Assembly (NCBI GenBank): GCA_039197065.1
Contig: JBCCUL010000020.1
Location: forward strand, 1 to 37,506
DNA: 37,506 bases
Origin: JANQPX01 sp039197065
Lineage (GTDB): Bacteria; Pseudomonadota; Alphaproteobacteria; Geminicoccales; Geminicoccaceae
Direction of reading: 5' to 3'
Positions 7,892-17,408 of this stretch are shown here, one piece after another (position 1 is the stretch's first letter; each line of letters starts with the position of its first letter). The notes under the pieces were generated by a model. It had not been told where the DNA came from. It saw nothing but the letters and a program-made list of their open reading frames with translations, and ran no database searches. The translations under genes and the position numbers were made by a program.

Positions 7892-9024
7892 AGAACGTCG
7901 TGATCGCGGGCTATGCCCGCTCGCCTTTCCACTTCGCTCATAAGGGCGACCTTACGAAGGTGCGCCCAGATGATCTCGCGGCGCAGGTGGTTCACGGGCT
8001 GATCGAACGGACTGGGGTGAAACCCGAAGACATAGAGGACGTGATTGTCGGCTGCGCCTTCCCTGAAGGCGAGCAGGGCTTCAACGTCGCCCGTCTAATC
8101 GGCCTCCTCGCCGACCTGCCGATCTCGGTCGCCGGCGCCACGGTCAACCGCTTTTGCGGTTCCTCCATGCAGGCCGTGCACATGGCCGCCGGCGCTATTC
8201 AGATGAATGCAGGCGACGCTTTCGTCTGCGCCGGCATCGAGAGCATGACCCGCGTGCCCATGGGCGGCTACAACCCGATGCCCAGCCCCAAGCTGATGGA
8301 CAGCTACCCGCAGGCCTATATGAGCATGGGCATCACCGCGGAGAATGTGGCCCGGCAACATCAGATCACCCGCGAGGACCAGCAGGCCTTCGCGGTCAAG
8401 AGCCACGCCAAGGCGGCCGCCGCGCGTGAAGATGGGCGCTTGAAGGACGAGATCGTCGCGATCAAGGCGAACGGCCATGAGGTCACCGAAGACGGCTGCA
8501 TCCGCCCCGGCACCGACCAGGAAGCGCTCTCCGGCCTGAAGCCGGCGTTTGATGAGAACGGCACGGTGACCGCCGGCACCTCCTCGCCCCTCACCGACGG
8601 TGCCGCCGCCTGCCTCGTCTGCACCGAGGATTACGCGATGAAGCACGGCCTCGATGTGCTGGCGCGCGTCAAATCGGCGGCGGTCGCCGGCTGCAAGGCG
8701 GAAATCATGGGCATCGGACCGGTGGGCGCCAGCAAGAAGGCGCTCGCGCGCGCCGGTCTGGAGATCGGCGACATCGACGTGATCGAGCTGAACGAGGCCT
8801 TTGCTTCCCAGGCCCTCGCCTCGATGCAGGATCTCGGCATGACCGAGGATCGGGTGAACCTGGACGGCGGCGCGCTTGCGCTTGGTCACCCGCTCGGCGC
8901 CACGGGTGCACGCATCACCGGCAAGGTTGCCGCCCTGATGAAGCGCGAAGGGGCGAAATACGGCCTCGCCACCCAATGCATCGGCGGCGGCCAGGGCATC
9001 GCCACGGTGTTGGAGGCGGTCTAG
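7888..9024 (+). CDS. fadA: Thiolase (acetyl-CoA C-acyltransferase)
   Basis: Carries out the last step of beta-oxidation, thiolytic release of acetyl-CoA from 3-ketoacyl-CoA. The protein has 378 residues, normal for thiolases. The active-site residues are visible: nucleophile Cys90 in NRFCGSS, the NEAF motif at 302-305, His334 in GHPLG, and Cys364 in CIGGGQG. It starts with ATG overlapping the MerR stop and ends TAG directly before the GTG of the dehydrogenase/hydratase gene. With that partner it probably forms the trifunctional beta-oxidation machinery. It could instead be a biosynthetic acetyl-CoA acetyltransferase by fold alone, but the operon points to degradation. Confidence 0.9.
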   Translation: MKNVVIAGYARSPFHFAHKGDLTKVRPDDLAAQVVHGLIERTGVKPEDIEDVIVGCAFPEGEQGFNVARLIGLLADLPISVAGATVNRFCGSSMQAVHMAAGAIQMNAGDAFVCAGIESMTRVPMGGYNPMPSPKLMDSYPQAYMSMGITAENVARQHQITREDQQAFAVKSHAKAAAAREDGRLKDEIVAIKANGHEVTEDGCIRPGTDQEALSGLKPAFDENGTVTAGTSSPLTDGAAACLVCTEDYAMKHGLDVLARVKSAAVAGCKAEIMGIGPVGASKKALARAGLEIGDIDVIELNEAFASQALASMQDLGMTEDRVNLDGGALALGHPLGATGARITGKVAALMKREGAKYGLATQCIGGGQGIATVLEAV

Positions 9025-11351
9025 TGCAGATCCAAAAAGCCGCCGTCATCGGCTCTGGCGTGATGGGATCGGGCATCGCCGCCCAGATCGCCAACGCCGG
9101 TGTTCCCGTCCTCCTGCTCGACATCGTCCCTGATGGAGCGGAGGACAGGAGTATCCTCGCGAAGGAGGCTTTGAAAAAAGCCGCCAAGGCCGATCCCGCC
9201 CACTTCATGAGCAAACGCGCCATGAAGCTGGTCGAGTCCGGCAATATCGAGGACGATCTTTCGAAACTCGCCGAGGTTGACTGGATCGTCGAGGTCGTGG
9301 TTGAAAATCTCGAGATCAAACAGGCGCTCTATCGCAAGATCGCCGAGGCCAAGAAGCCGGGCGCCATCGTCAGCTCCAACACGTCAACGCTGCCGCTCGC
9401 AAAACTCACCGAAGGATTACCGGAGTCGCTCGTCAGCGACTTCCTGATTACCCACTTTTTCAACCCGCCCCGCTATCTCCGCCTCCTGGAGGTGGTCGCC
9501 GGCCCCAAGACGAACACGTCAACGCTGGAGGCCGTCGCCTCCTTTGGGGATCGGGCGTTGGGGAAGACGGTGATCCGCTGCAAGGACACGCCCGGTTTCG
9601 TCGGTAACCGCATCGGCGTTTACTGGATGCAGGCGGCGTTCACCGAAGCGTTCGATGTCAATCTGCCCGTCGAGGAGGCGGATGCCGCCATGGGCCGTCC
9701 GCTCGGCATCCCGAAGACCGGCATCTTCGGCCTTGCCGATCTCGTCGGTATCGATCTCCTCCCCTATGTAGCCGACAGCCTTAGAAAAGCCCTGCCATCG
9801 GCTGATGGCTTTCATGCCATCGACCGACCGCTGCCGCGCGTCGCGGCGATGATCGAGGCCGGCTATACCGGCCGCAAGGGCAAGGGCGGCTTCTACCGCC
9901 TGAACAAAGCCAATGGCGCTCGCGTCAAGGAGGCCATGGACCTCGCGACCGGTGAGTACCACACGGCGAGCAGACCCCGTCTCGACGGCGTCGAAGCCGC
10001 GCGCAAAGGTGGCCCCCGCGCCCTTTTTGAAAGCGACGAGCCTGCTGCCGAATGGGCCTGGCGCGTCATGAGCAAGACGCTCGCTTATGCCGCCTCGCTG
10101 GTCGGCGAAATTGCCGACGACATCACCGAGATCGATGCGGCGATGCGGCTCGGCTATGCCTGGAAATGGGGCCCCTTCGAGCTCCTCGACAAAATCGGCC
10201 CCGCCTGGTTCCGCTCGAAGCTAGCAGCTTCAGGCCATGCTGTTCCTTCGATCCTCGACGCCGTTGGCGAAGGGACGTTCTACCGTGTCGAGGACGGCCG
10301 ACTGCAATATCTGACCGTCAATGGCGACTATGCGGACCTTGTACGACCCGAGGGTGTCACCCTCCTCGAAGACGTCAAGCGCGCATCGGAAAAGCCGCTT
10401 CTCAAGAATGGCGGCGCTTCCTTGTGGGACCTTGGCGATGGTGTCGCCTGCTTCGAGATCCACACCAAGATGAACGCCATCGATCCCGACGTGCTCGATC
10501 TCCTGAACAAATCGATCACCCATGTCGAAAAGGAGATGAAGGCGCTCGTTCTCTACAACGAGGGCTCGAACTTTTCGGTCGGCGCCAATATCGGCCTTGC
10601 GCTTTTCGCCGCCAACACCGCCGTCTGGCCGATGGTCGAAGACATGGTCGCCAAAGGCCAGAAGACCTATCGCAAGATGAAATACGCGCCCTTCCCCGTC
10701 ATCGCCGCCCCCTCCGGCATGGCGCTTGGTGGAGGCTGCGAGATCTGCCTCAACAGCGACGCCATCCAGGCCCATGCCGAAACCTATATGGGCCTGGTCG
10801 AGGTCGGCGTCGGCGTCATCCCGGGCTGGACCGGCACGACCGAGATGATCCAGCGCTGGATGACCAAGAAGAAACGTCCAGGTGGCCCCATGCCCGCTAT
10901 CTCGAAGGTGTTCGAGACCATCGGCATGGCCGAAGTGGCGAAGTCCGCTGCCGAAGCCAAAGAAAAACTGTTCCTTCGCGAAGGCGACGGCGTCACCATG
11001 AACCGGGACCGCCTGCTCGCCGAAGCCAAGGCGAAGGCCATCGTCATGGCCGAGGACTACCAGCCGCCGGAGCCTGTGGAGATTTCGCTGCCCGGACCGA
11101 CCGCCAGGGTCGCCATGAACATGGCTGTCGACGGTTTTCGCATGCAGGGCAAGGCGACGCCCCATGATGTCGTGGTCGCGGACGAGCTGGCTACCATCCT
11201 TTCCGGCGACGGCACCGACATCACCGAAACCATCGGTGAGGACGATCTTCTAAAGCTGGAGCGCAAATCCTTCATGAAACTCATCAAGACGCCGGCGACG
11301 CTCGCCCGGGTCGAGCACATGCTCGAGACCGGCAAGCCGCTTCGCAACTGA
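9024..11351 (+). CDS. Fused 3-hydroxyacyl-CoA dehydrogenase / enoyl-CoA hydratase
   Basis: A 775-residue two-enzyme protein that hydrates enoyl-CoA and oxidises the 3-hydroxyacyl-CoA with NAD. Here the dehydrogenase comes first: Rossmann loop GSGVMGSG at 10-17, SSNTST at 117-122 and THFFNPP at 143-149 with catalytic His144. The hydratase (crotonase) part follows in the C-terminal third, with a SVGANI segment near 515 and GMALGGGCE at about 565-573, which shape the oxyanion hole. This domain order is that of FadN-type proteins rather than of E. coli FadB, where the hydratase leads. The start is GTG at 9024, sharing its G with the thiolase TAG and preceded by GGAGGCGG; a longer frame from 8976 exists but would overlap the thiolase and lacks support. 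Confidence 0.9.
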   Translation: MQIQKAAVIGSGVMGSGIAAQIANAGVPVLLLDIVPDGAEDRSILAKEALKKAAKADPAHFMSKRAMKLVESGNIEDDLSKLAEVDWIVEVVVENLEIKQALYRKIAEAKKPGAIVSSNTSTLPLAKLTEGLPESLVSDFLITHFFNPPRYLRLLEVVAGPKTNTSTLEAVASFGDRALGKTVIRCKDTPGFVGNRIGVYWMQAAFTEAFDVNLPVEEADAAMGRPLGIPKTGIFGLADLVGIDLLPYVADSLRKALPSADGFHAIDRPLPRVAAMIEAGYTGRKGKGGFYRLNKANGARVKEAMDLATGEYHTASRPRLDGVEAARKGGPRALFESDEPAAEWAWRVMSKTLAYAASLVGEIADDITEIDAAMRLGYAWKWGPFELLDKIGPAWFRSKLAASGHAVPSILDAVGEGTFYRVEDGRLQYLTVNGDYADLVRPEGVTLLEDVKRASEKPLLKNGGASLWDLGDGVACFEIHTKMNAIDPDVLDLLNKSITHVEKEMKALVLYNEGSNFSVGANIGLALFAANTAVWPMVEDMVAKGQKTYRKMKYAPFPVIAAPSGMALGGGCEICLNSDAIQAHAETYMGLVEVGVGVIPGWTGTTEMIQRWMTKKKRPGGPMPAISKVFETIGMAEVAKSAAEAKEKLFLREGDGVTMNRDRLLAEAKAKAIVMAEDYQPPEPVEISLPGPTARVAMNMAVDGFRMQGKATPHDVVVADELATILSGDGTDITETIGEDDLLKLERKSFMKLIKTPATLARVEHMLETGKPLRN

Positions 11352-11366
11352 CGGGGAGACCAGCCC

Positions 11367-13160
11367 ATGACCGTCTATACCGCTCCCCAGCGCGACATGC
11401 GCTTCGTCCTCCACGAACTCCTCGACGTCGAGCAGCTGACCGAGCTGCCCGGCTACGAAGAGGCCACGCCCGACATGGTCGACGCCATCATGGAGGAATC
11501 CTCGAAGCTGGCGGAAACGCTCCTCTTCCCCCTGAACCAGTCCGGCGACCAGGAAGGCTGCGTCTTCGAAAACGGCGTGGTGCGCACGCCCGCCGGCTTC
11601 AAGGAGGCCTATGACCAGTTCACCGAAGCCGGCTGGTCGGCGCTCTCAGCAGACCCCGACTATGGCGGCCAGGGCCTGCCGAAGGCGGTCCGTCTTCTGG
11701 TGGACGAGATGGTTTGTTCCGCCAACCTCTCCTTCGGCATGTATCCGGGCCTGACCATGGGCGCTTACAACGCCATCATCAAGCATGGCACGGATGAGCA
11801 GAAGGAAACCTATCTGCCGAAGATGGTGGAGGGCCGCTGGTCCGGCACCATGTGCCTGACCGAACCGCAATGCGGCACCGACCTCGGCCTAATTCGCACC
11901 AAGGCTGAGCTGAACGACGATGGCAGCTATGCCATATCAGGCACCAAGATTTTCATCTCGGCGGGCGAGCATGACCTCTCCGAGAACATCATCCACCTGG
12001 TGCTCGCGCGCCTCCCCGATGCACCCGCCGGCATCAAAGGCATCAGCCTATTCTTGGTGCCAAAGTTCTTGCCGAACGACGATGGTGAAGTCGGCCCGCG
12101 CAACGGCGTTGCGTGCGGCTCGATCGAGCACAAGATGGGCATCAAGGCGTCGGCCACCTGCGTGATGAATTTCGATTCCGCCAAGGGATGGCTCGTGGGT
12201 GAGCCCCACCGTGGCATGCGCGCCATGTTCACCATGATGAACGACGCGCGCCTCGAGGTCGGCATCCAGGGCCTCGGCATCGCCGAAACCGCCTATCAAA
12301 GTGCGGTCGCCTACGCCAAAGACAGGCGTCAGGGCCGGGCGCTCAAAGGCCCTGAGGAACCGGATCAACCTGCGGACAGGTTGTTGGTCCATCCCGACGT
12401 GCGCCGTATGCTTTTGACCATGCGTGCGTTCAGCGAAGGGGCCAGAGCCCTTGCCTATTGGATCGGCATGCAGCTCGACATCTCGGAAAAACACCCAGAT
12501 CCCGAGGTCCGGAAGGAGGCCGACGATCTGGTGGCCCTGATGACCCCGATCATCAAGGCCTACTACACCGACGAGGGCTTCAATAACGCCCATCTTGGCA
12601 TCCAGTGCATGGGCGGCCACGGCTATATCGCCGAATGGGGCATGGAGCAGCTCCTGCGCGATGCGCGCATCACACTTCTCTATGAGGGCGCCAATGGTGT
12701 CCAGGCGCTCGACCTGATCGGCCGAAAGCTCCCGTCTCACTTCGGCCGTCTGCTGCGCCGCTTTTTCCATCCGGCCATGGCCTTTATCGAGGAGCATCAG
12801 ACCGACCAGGATCTTGCCGAGTTCGTTCTGCCCTTCGCCAAGGCGTTTTCCCGCCTGCAGCAGGTGACCCTGCATGTCGCCCAGCAGGGTCTGAAAAACC
12901 CGGACGAGGCCGGCGCCGCCTCGGTCGACTATCTCCGTCTTTTTGCGCTGGTCGTTCTCGCCTATATGTGGGTCAAGATGGTCAAGACAGCGAAATCGAA
13001 GCTCGAAGCCGGCACCAACGGCGACGCTTCCTTCTATGAGGCTAAGATCAGGACGGCGCGTTTCTTCATGACCAAGATTCTACCCGAGAACAGCACCCTC
13101 TTCGCCCGGATCATGGCAGGCGCCGAGCCGCTGATGGCCTTCGAGGACGAGGCCTTTTGA
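11367..13160 (+). CDS. Acyl-CoA dehydrogenase
   Basis: An FAD-dependent acyl-CoA dehydrogenase of 597 residues that makes the trans-2-enoyl-CoA at the start of each beta-oxidation round. The layout is the long bacterial type: an N-terminal extension, the helical and beta domains with MCLTEPQCGTDLG at about 156-168, and the C-terminal helical domain with GGHGYIAEWGMEQLLRDARI and LYEGANGVQALDL, where Glu440 stands at the catalytic base position. A further C-terminal helical extension (about 460-597) is typical of this group. It starts 15 bases after the dehydrogenase/hydratase stop with GGGGAG as ribosome-binding site. Electrons would pass to ETF, whose genes are not in the window. Confidence 0.92.
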   Translation: MTVYTAPQRDMRFVLHELLDVEQLTELPGYEEATPDMVDAIMEESSKLAETLLFPLNQSGDQEGCVFENGVVRTPAGFKEAYDQFTEAGWSALSADPDYGGQGLPKAVRLLVDEMVCSANLSFGMYPGLTMGAYNAIIKHGTDEQKETYLPKMVEGRWSGTMCLTEPQCGTDLGLIRTKAELNDDGSYAISGTKIFISAGEHDLSENIIHLVLARLPDAPAGIKGISLFLVPKFLPNDDGEVGPRNGVACGSIEHKMGIKASATCVMNFDSAKGWLVGEPHRGMRAMFTMMNDARLEVGIQGLGIAETAYQSAVAYAKDRRQGRALKGPEEPDQPADRLLVHPDVRRMLLTMRAFSEGARALAYWIGMQLDISEKHPDPEVRKEADDLVALMTPIIKAYYTDEGFNNAHLGIQCMGGHGYIAEWGMEQLLRDARITLLYEGANGVQALDLIGRKLPSHFGRLLRRFFHPAMAFIEEHQTDQDLAEFVLPFAKAFSRLQQVTLHVAQQGLKNPDEAGAASVDYLRLFALVVLAYMWVKMVKTAKSKLEAGTNGDASFYEAKIRTARFFMTKILPENSTLFARIMAGAEPLMAFEDEAF

Positions 13161-13819
13161 GGGCGGCGCGCGGCGCGTTGACCTGGCTCGCCCTGGCGCT
13201 GTCGCCCATCACGGTGGCGCCCGCTGGCGCCTGCGAGCCGCCTGAAAGTCCGGCCGCCTATGTCATCAATCATGAGACTCATGGTGATATCGGGACCCAT
13301 GTTCTGAACTTCCGCTGTGACGGCGACCAGCTCATCGTCGAGACCGAGGTCGACGTTAAGGTTAAGATCCTGTTCGTCACCGCCTATGAGCGGAAAGCGC
13401 GCTACCGCGAGGTCTGGCAGGACGATCGACTGATCTCTTACGAAGCCAGGACGGACGACAATGGCGATCTCTACGAGACGACCGCAAGGATCGATGGCGA
13501 CAAGATGATCGTCGATGGTATCGAGGACGCCGTCGGCGTCCCGCTCGATACCGTGTCCAGCCATCCCTGGAACGTCAAAGCCATCGATCGTCCCGTCATC
13601 TTCGGGCAGCGCGATGGCCGGATCCGCAAGGTCCGGGTGGAAGAAGCGGGCTGGGAGACGCTGAAGATCGATAACCGTCCCGTGGATGCCCAGAAATTCG
13701 TGGTTCGCGGCGATCTCGAGCGCGAACTTTTCTACGACGCCGACGGCACCTGGCTCCAATGGCGCCTCGAGCGCGACGGCAAAACCGTCACCATAACCAA
13801 GCGCGGCTTGGATCGTTGA
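13157..13819 (+). CDS. Exported DUF6134-like protein
   Basis: A 220-residue protein of unknown function that matches the DUF6134 pattern: after a signal peptide (about 1-25, ending near APAGA-CEPP) it opens with YVINHETHGDIGTHVLNF and runs on as beta strands rich in charged residues, ending in a FYDADGTWLQWRLERDG segment. The only start that fits is TTG at 13157, which overlaps the TGA of the acyl-CoA dehydrogenase, so translation is probably coupled to it. It is therefore the last gene of the beta-oxidation operon and may have a role at the envelope in lipid uptake or handling; that is inference from position. Family call is from memory and moderate. Confidence 0.75.
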   Translation: MRAARGALTWLALALSPITVAPAGACEPPESPAAYVINHETHGDIGTHVLNFRCDGDQLIVETEVDVKVKILFVTAYERKARYREVWQDDRLISYEARTDDNGDLYETTARIDGDKMIVDGIEDAVGVPLDTVSSHPWNVKAIDRPVIFGQRDGRIRKVRVEEAGWETLKIDNRPVDAQKFVVRGDLERELFYDADGTWLQWRLERDGKTVTITKRGLDR

Positions 13820-13947
13820 CTTTGCGGGTGGGGCTGGTGGCGATTTTTACGCCCCCGGTCTTTGTCTGATGCCAATCTGCCCCGCGACTGTCGGTTTCGA
13901 CGATGAGGGTTTGGGAGTTCAGGCCCTGCGTCATCTTTTTCTATGGG

Positions 13948-13976
13948 CGGGCGGATTCCCAGGATCGCATGGACCG
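13948..13976. repeat. REP-like palindrome, half copy
   Basis: One arm of the palindrome seen at 412-489 and 5375-5452 is present, GGGCGGATTCCCAGGATCGC continuing ATGGACC, without a matching second arm nearby. It lies in the 290-base gap between the DUF6134 gene and the convergent SnoaL-like gene. No clear terminator is seen in this gap. Confidence 0.7.
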
Positions 13977-14109
13977 CCAAGAACGATAGTCATCTCGCGT
14001 CAATGCAGGGTTAACGCGAGCAACGGTGACGGTCGGTTTGAACAATCGGATAAACGGTCAGTGCCGGGCAGGTTGGTATGACGGTGCATTCAGCTGCCTG
14101 AACGTCGTG

Positions 14110-15171
14110 TCATTTGGGCAGGGCCCCTCGCTCGAAATGGGTGCGCATTCTTGCAAACACGTCGACGCCCATCTGCAGCAAGAGCTCGATGATGTCGATC
14201 GGCACCCAGTTTTCGCGGATCAGGCCTTCGTGATGCAGATAGAAGTCCATCACCCGCATGGTGACTTCTTTTCCAGACGGACCGACGCCGAGAAAGTCGG
14301 GGCCGACATGCATGGCGCGTACGCTCGGCCAGCCGCCGGTTACCGAATAGTTGCCATCGCCGATCCTGATATAGTGACCGCCCTTCGTCGGATCGGTGAT
14401 CTGAGCACCACCCTTGCGATTCGGAAAGGCGATGCGGAACGGCAGCTGGTGATAGTCGACGAAGCCTTGCAAACCTCGTGTCGTACCGATGCCTGAGGGT
14501 CCGTACCACATCATCTTCGGATGCCAGTGCGCCTTTTGCGGCATGGATAGGAGCCCGTCGCGGCCGAGTGATTTTTCGTCGTCATAGTCGGCAAGCGTTT
14601 TGTGCATCGCCAGGGTCTGGGCGATGGATGCTGCCGACACCGAGGGATCCTGTTCTTCCAAAACGATGCCGTCAGACGTGATCGGCCCGGGCCACATGCC
14701 TTCGGACCCGAGCGAAGGCGCGATCGGCCAGAATCCGGCCTGGCGGATCAGATCCAGAAAATCCCAAAGGCAGGTGCTCTGCACGATCCTGCCGTCCTCG
14801 ACCTGATGCACTTCCCCATAGCGGAGATAAATCGACCGCCCGGTCGCCGGAATGGTCAGATAGTCCTCGCGAAAGGTGCCGCCGTAATGGCCGAGCGCAG
14901 CTACATAGTCCCTGTCGTGATACGACCCGCCGCAGAAAATCAGATCGCGTCGTTCCAGATCGGGAAAGGAATGCAAGAGAGGCTGCCAGACCTCGGCCTC
15001 GATGGCATCGAGGCCCTGCCGCTCGTTCAGCGGATGCGAGCCGCGCCAGCGCGCGTTTTCGTGATAGACGTCGTGAAGCCGGCTTCTCAATGTGCTCGGC
15101 GAGGAGTCAGCAAGCTGATAGAGCGTGTCATAGAGCCGTCTTTTGTCGGCGATCGTCGATCCCGCCGTCAT
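14110..15171 (-). CDS. Tandem SnoaL/NTF2-like domain protein
   Basis: A 353-residue cytoplasmic protein without a signal peptide. It appears to hold two NTF2-like (SnoaL-type) cones, at about 10-155 and 185-345. Each has the pattern of early helices, a Trp/His-rich strand (YHENARWRGSHPLNE and KAHWHPKMMWYGPSG), a long strand pair carrying the charged G-x-x-x-R or Y-L-R-Y segment, and a D-F/W ending. Single SnoaL-like domains include polyketide cyclases and hydratases as well as many of unknown role, so no reaction can be named. ATG at 15171 is preceded by AGGGA and is preferred to an ATG 60 bases upstream that has no ribosome-binding site. It follows the haloperoxidase on the same strand, but a terminator lies between them. 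Confidence 0.75.
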   Translation of the reverse strand: MTAGSTIADKRRLYDTLYQLADSSPSTLRSRLHDVYHENARWRGSHPLNERQGLDAIEAEVWQPLLHSFPDLERRDLIFCGGSYHDRDYVAALGHYGGTFREDYLTIPATGRSIYLRYGEVHQVEDGRIVQSTCLWDFLDLIRQAGFWPIAPSLGSEGMWPGPITSDGIVLEEQDPSVSAASIAQTLAMHKTLADYDDEKSLGRDGLLSMPQKAHWHPKMMWYGPSGIGTTRGLQGFVDYHQLPFRIAFPNRKGGAQITDPTKGGHYIRIGDGNYSVTGGWPSVRAMHVGPDFLGVGPSGKEVTMRVMDFYLHHEGLIRENWVPIDIIELLLQMGVDVFARMRTHFERGALPK

Positions 15172-15240
15172 CTCGATCCCTTCATGTCTAGCCGGTGTCG
15201 GATGTCCTGACTGGACCCGCGTGCGAGACATGGCAATAGC

Positions 15241-15275
15241 AAAACGCCCGCCGCGGCAGCGACGGGCGTTTTTGT
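15241..15275 (-). terminator. Intrinsic terminator after the haloperoxidase gene (bidirectional form)
   Basis: A 10-bp stem, AAAACGCCCG with CGGGCGTTTT around a 12-base loop, has A-runs on one side and T-runs on the other, so it could work on both strands. It sits about 20 bases past the haloperoxidase stop on the minus strand and 70 bases before the SnoaL-like gene. It suggests the two are separate units or only read through in part. Confidence 0.8.
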
Positions 15276-15293
15276 TCGAACGTAAGGGCCGGG

Positions 15294-17408
15294 TCAGTCG
15301 GCTGCGTTCTTCTGATCGTCGTAGCTGGCCACCAGGAGCTGATCATAGTCGTGGCCGGTTTCAGGATCGAGGCACTGCACCTCGCCGTCGCCGATAATCA
15401 CCCGCTTGCCGTCGAACGACGTCAGCGACACCTGGAACGGGTCCTTCGGGTAGGTAATCGACTGCTCCTGAAGCACGCCAATCGCGATCTCCTCGCCCAT
15501 GCGCAGACTGTCGATATAGTCGCTGTAGTAGTGAACGCCGGCCATATTGCGCGCGATCGATATGTTGGCGGCGAGCTTGTTGAGCTCGTCGCCGACCCTG
15601 AGATAGCCGCCATAGGCGCCTTCCTTGTCGTCGAGGGCCGTATCCTTCGGCTCGCGAGGCGTTTCGACCGGCTCGGGCACGAAGGCAACCGGCTGATAGT
15701 TCTTTCTGCCGACCGGTCTCGATCTGTCGGCAGCGATTTCGTCTGCCGATACCGCCACGACCTTACCACCCTCGCCTTCACGGGCGAGGCAGGCATCTTC
15801 ATCGAAGAACGCCTTGAGGATCGTGACGCAAGCGCCCGCGACGGTCGCGTGCCCTGCTCCGTAGGACGGATGCATCGGTGAGCCTTCGGGAAACGCCATC
15901 GGCAAGAGAGCCAGATTTTTGGCATTGGCGAGGTTCGGATGGCCATCAATGGTGCCGGGCTGGTCATCGATGTAGTCGTCATGCTTATTGCTGGTGTTCT
16001 GCGCCTGATTGTGCGCGGTCACGCGACCTATGAGGCTGCTGCCGAGATCGCGGATCAGCTCTTCTGCAGCCTTATCAGCGGCGTCGGGCAAGGTTGCGTT
16101 GCCAAGCTTGGCGGCAATCAGACCGGCCAGCGCTTCGGGACGCAGACGCAGATGGTTGTTGAACTTCTGGAAGCGCACGGCCTTCAGACCGCGTGTCGCC
16201 ACCTCCGTCATCAGCGATAGAATGTGCGGACCACCATAGAGGGCGAAACCGGTGGTGTGACGCGTATTGCTGAGCAGATGACGGAAGTTCGGATCGAACG
16301 GCGCACCGGCGTTGAGCAGCCAGAGGCAGGCATTAAGATAGGCCTCGTAGAGCGCATCGAAATGCACGTAAGTGGCTAGATCTCGAAGCGTTGTGATATG
16401 GCGGAAGGGTACGTCGTCTGCATCACCCTCGGGCACATAGTCTTGCGTGCCGCCAACCGCCGCACCGTTCTGCACGTCGAGCCATTCGTGCCAGTGGGTC
16501 ATGTAGTCTCTGCCCGGCTTCGCCGTGCGGACTTTCATGTCGATCGAAATCGAGCCGTATTGCAGCTTGCCGTCTTCCTCAGCTCGGGGCTCCATGCCTT
16601 CACGGCCGAGATGACGCGATCCCATCAGCATGAACTGGCTGAGATAGGGGCCTTTGCGCTCCCCCTTCGTGTGCCCGCGAAACAGATCCTGGCGGGTGAG
16701 CGGTTGGCCATCGACCAGCCGCCGTCTTGGGTGAGCGCCTCTTGCCGTGATGTAAAACGGGAGACTGCCCAAGTGGCCGATGGCGGCGTTGACCAGGCTG
16801 TCTGACCCACCCGCCACTTCGTCAAGTTCCGAGAGGTTCTTGTCGCGCAGGAGAGCGAGCCAGTAAACTTCCGCCATCTCCGCGACCAATTCAGGATTGG
16901 CAACGATGTCGTGGCCGGAACGAACCCTGCCATAGGCGTCTTTCTCGCCCATGACCACGATCGGCGGTGCGGGCGGCATGGTCACGGCCTGTGCATCCGG
17001 TCCCTGCAGGTCGTAGACGAAGCCGGCGGTCGGCGCTTCCCACTTGCGATACTGATCGCCGTCATCTTGCTCCTGCAGGGCGATCGGCGATGCTGAGTTC
17101 TTGCTTTTGTCGAAGAAATGCCAAATCAGCTCGCCTTTGCCGTGATCCGCGCGGCAGCCCAGCGGCACGCCAAGATCGAAGTCGCGGGTGTAGCCGTTGT
17201 CGATCGCCGTGCGCAGACGGACGGGGTCGAGCGCGTCCTTCACCAGCCCGTTCTTCTCGCTGTGCGGCAGCCCCTTTGTGAATGTCATGAAGGAATGGGC
17301 GTCGCGATAAGCCCGTTCCTCGCCATTGGCGACATGCACCGGGTGCTGACGGTTCTCAGCGATCTTGGCAGCGTTTTCGCGGTGCTCACGGGCGGTGATC
17401 TTGCGCAT
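15294..17408 (-). CDS. Vanadium-dependent haloperoxidase
   Basis: A 704-residue enzyme of the vanadium haloperoxidase/PAP2 superfamily, which oxidises halide with hydrogen peroxide using bound vanadate. The vanadate pocket can be followed: Lys415 and Arg423 in KFNNHLRLRPE; Ser515, Gly517 and His520 in HPSYGAGHATVAG; and Arg620 with the vanadate-linking His626 in RNMAGVHYYSDY, the same six-residue Arg-to-His spacing as in known enzymes. The length is near that of the bromoperoxidases. No signal peptide is seen, so it is predicted to be cytoplasmic or exported by another route. ATG at 17408 follows GGAG at 8 bases. The neighbour upstream encodes a TupA-like oxyanion-binding protein, which could supply vanadate. 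Bromide, iodide or chloride preference cannot be decided. Confidence 0.88.
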   Translation of the reverse strand: MRKITAREHRENAAKIAENRQHPVHVANGEERAYRDAHSFMTFTKGLPHSEKNGLVKDALDPVRLRTAIDNGYTRDFDLGVPLGCRADHGKGELIWHFFDKSKNSASPIALQEQDDGDQYRKWEAPTAGFVYDLQGPDAQAVTMPPAPPIVVMGEKDAYGRVRSGHDIVANPELVAEMAEVYWLALLRDKNLSELDEVAGGSDSLVNAAIGHLGSLPFYITARGAHPRRRLVDGQPLTRQDLFRGHTKGERKGPYLSQFMLMGSRHLGREGMEPRAEEDGKLQYGSISIDMKVRTAKPGRDYMTHWHEWLDVQNGAAVGGTQDYVPEGDADDVPFRHITTLRDLATYVHFDALYEAYLNACLWLLNAGAPFDPNFRHLLSNTRHTTGFALYGGPHILSLMTEVATRGLKAVRFQKFNNHLRLRPEALAGLIAAKLGNATLPDAADKAAEELIRDLGSSLIGRVTAHNQAQNTSNKHDDYIDDQPGTIDGHPNLANAKNLALLPMAFPEGSPMHPSYGAGHATVAGACVTILKAFFDEDACLAREGEGGKVVAVSADEIAADRSRPVGRKNYQPVAFVPEPVETPREPKDTALDDKEGAYGGYLRVGDELNKLAANISIARNMAGVHYYSDYIDSLRMGEEIAIGVLQEQSITYPKDPFQVSLTSFDGKRVIIGDGEVQCLDPETGHDYDQLLVASYDDQKNAAD

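Noticed and set aside
8095..8976. A 293-codon frame antisense to the thiolase
   Set aside because: It is explained by third-position GC bias in the thiolase gene; no ribosome-binding site or domain.
10052..11167. A 371-codon frame inside the dehydrogenase/hydratase gene, same strand, and a 311-codon frame opposite it (10230-11165)
   Set aside because: Both are shadows of a well-supported gene; the same-strand one is strongly Arg-rich and has no known domain.
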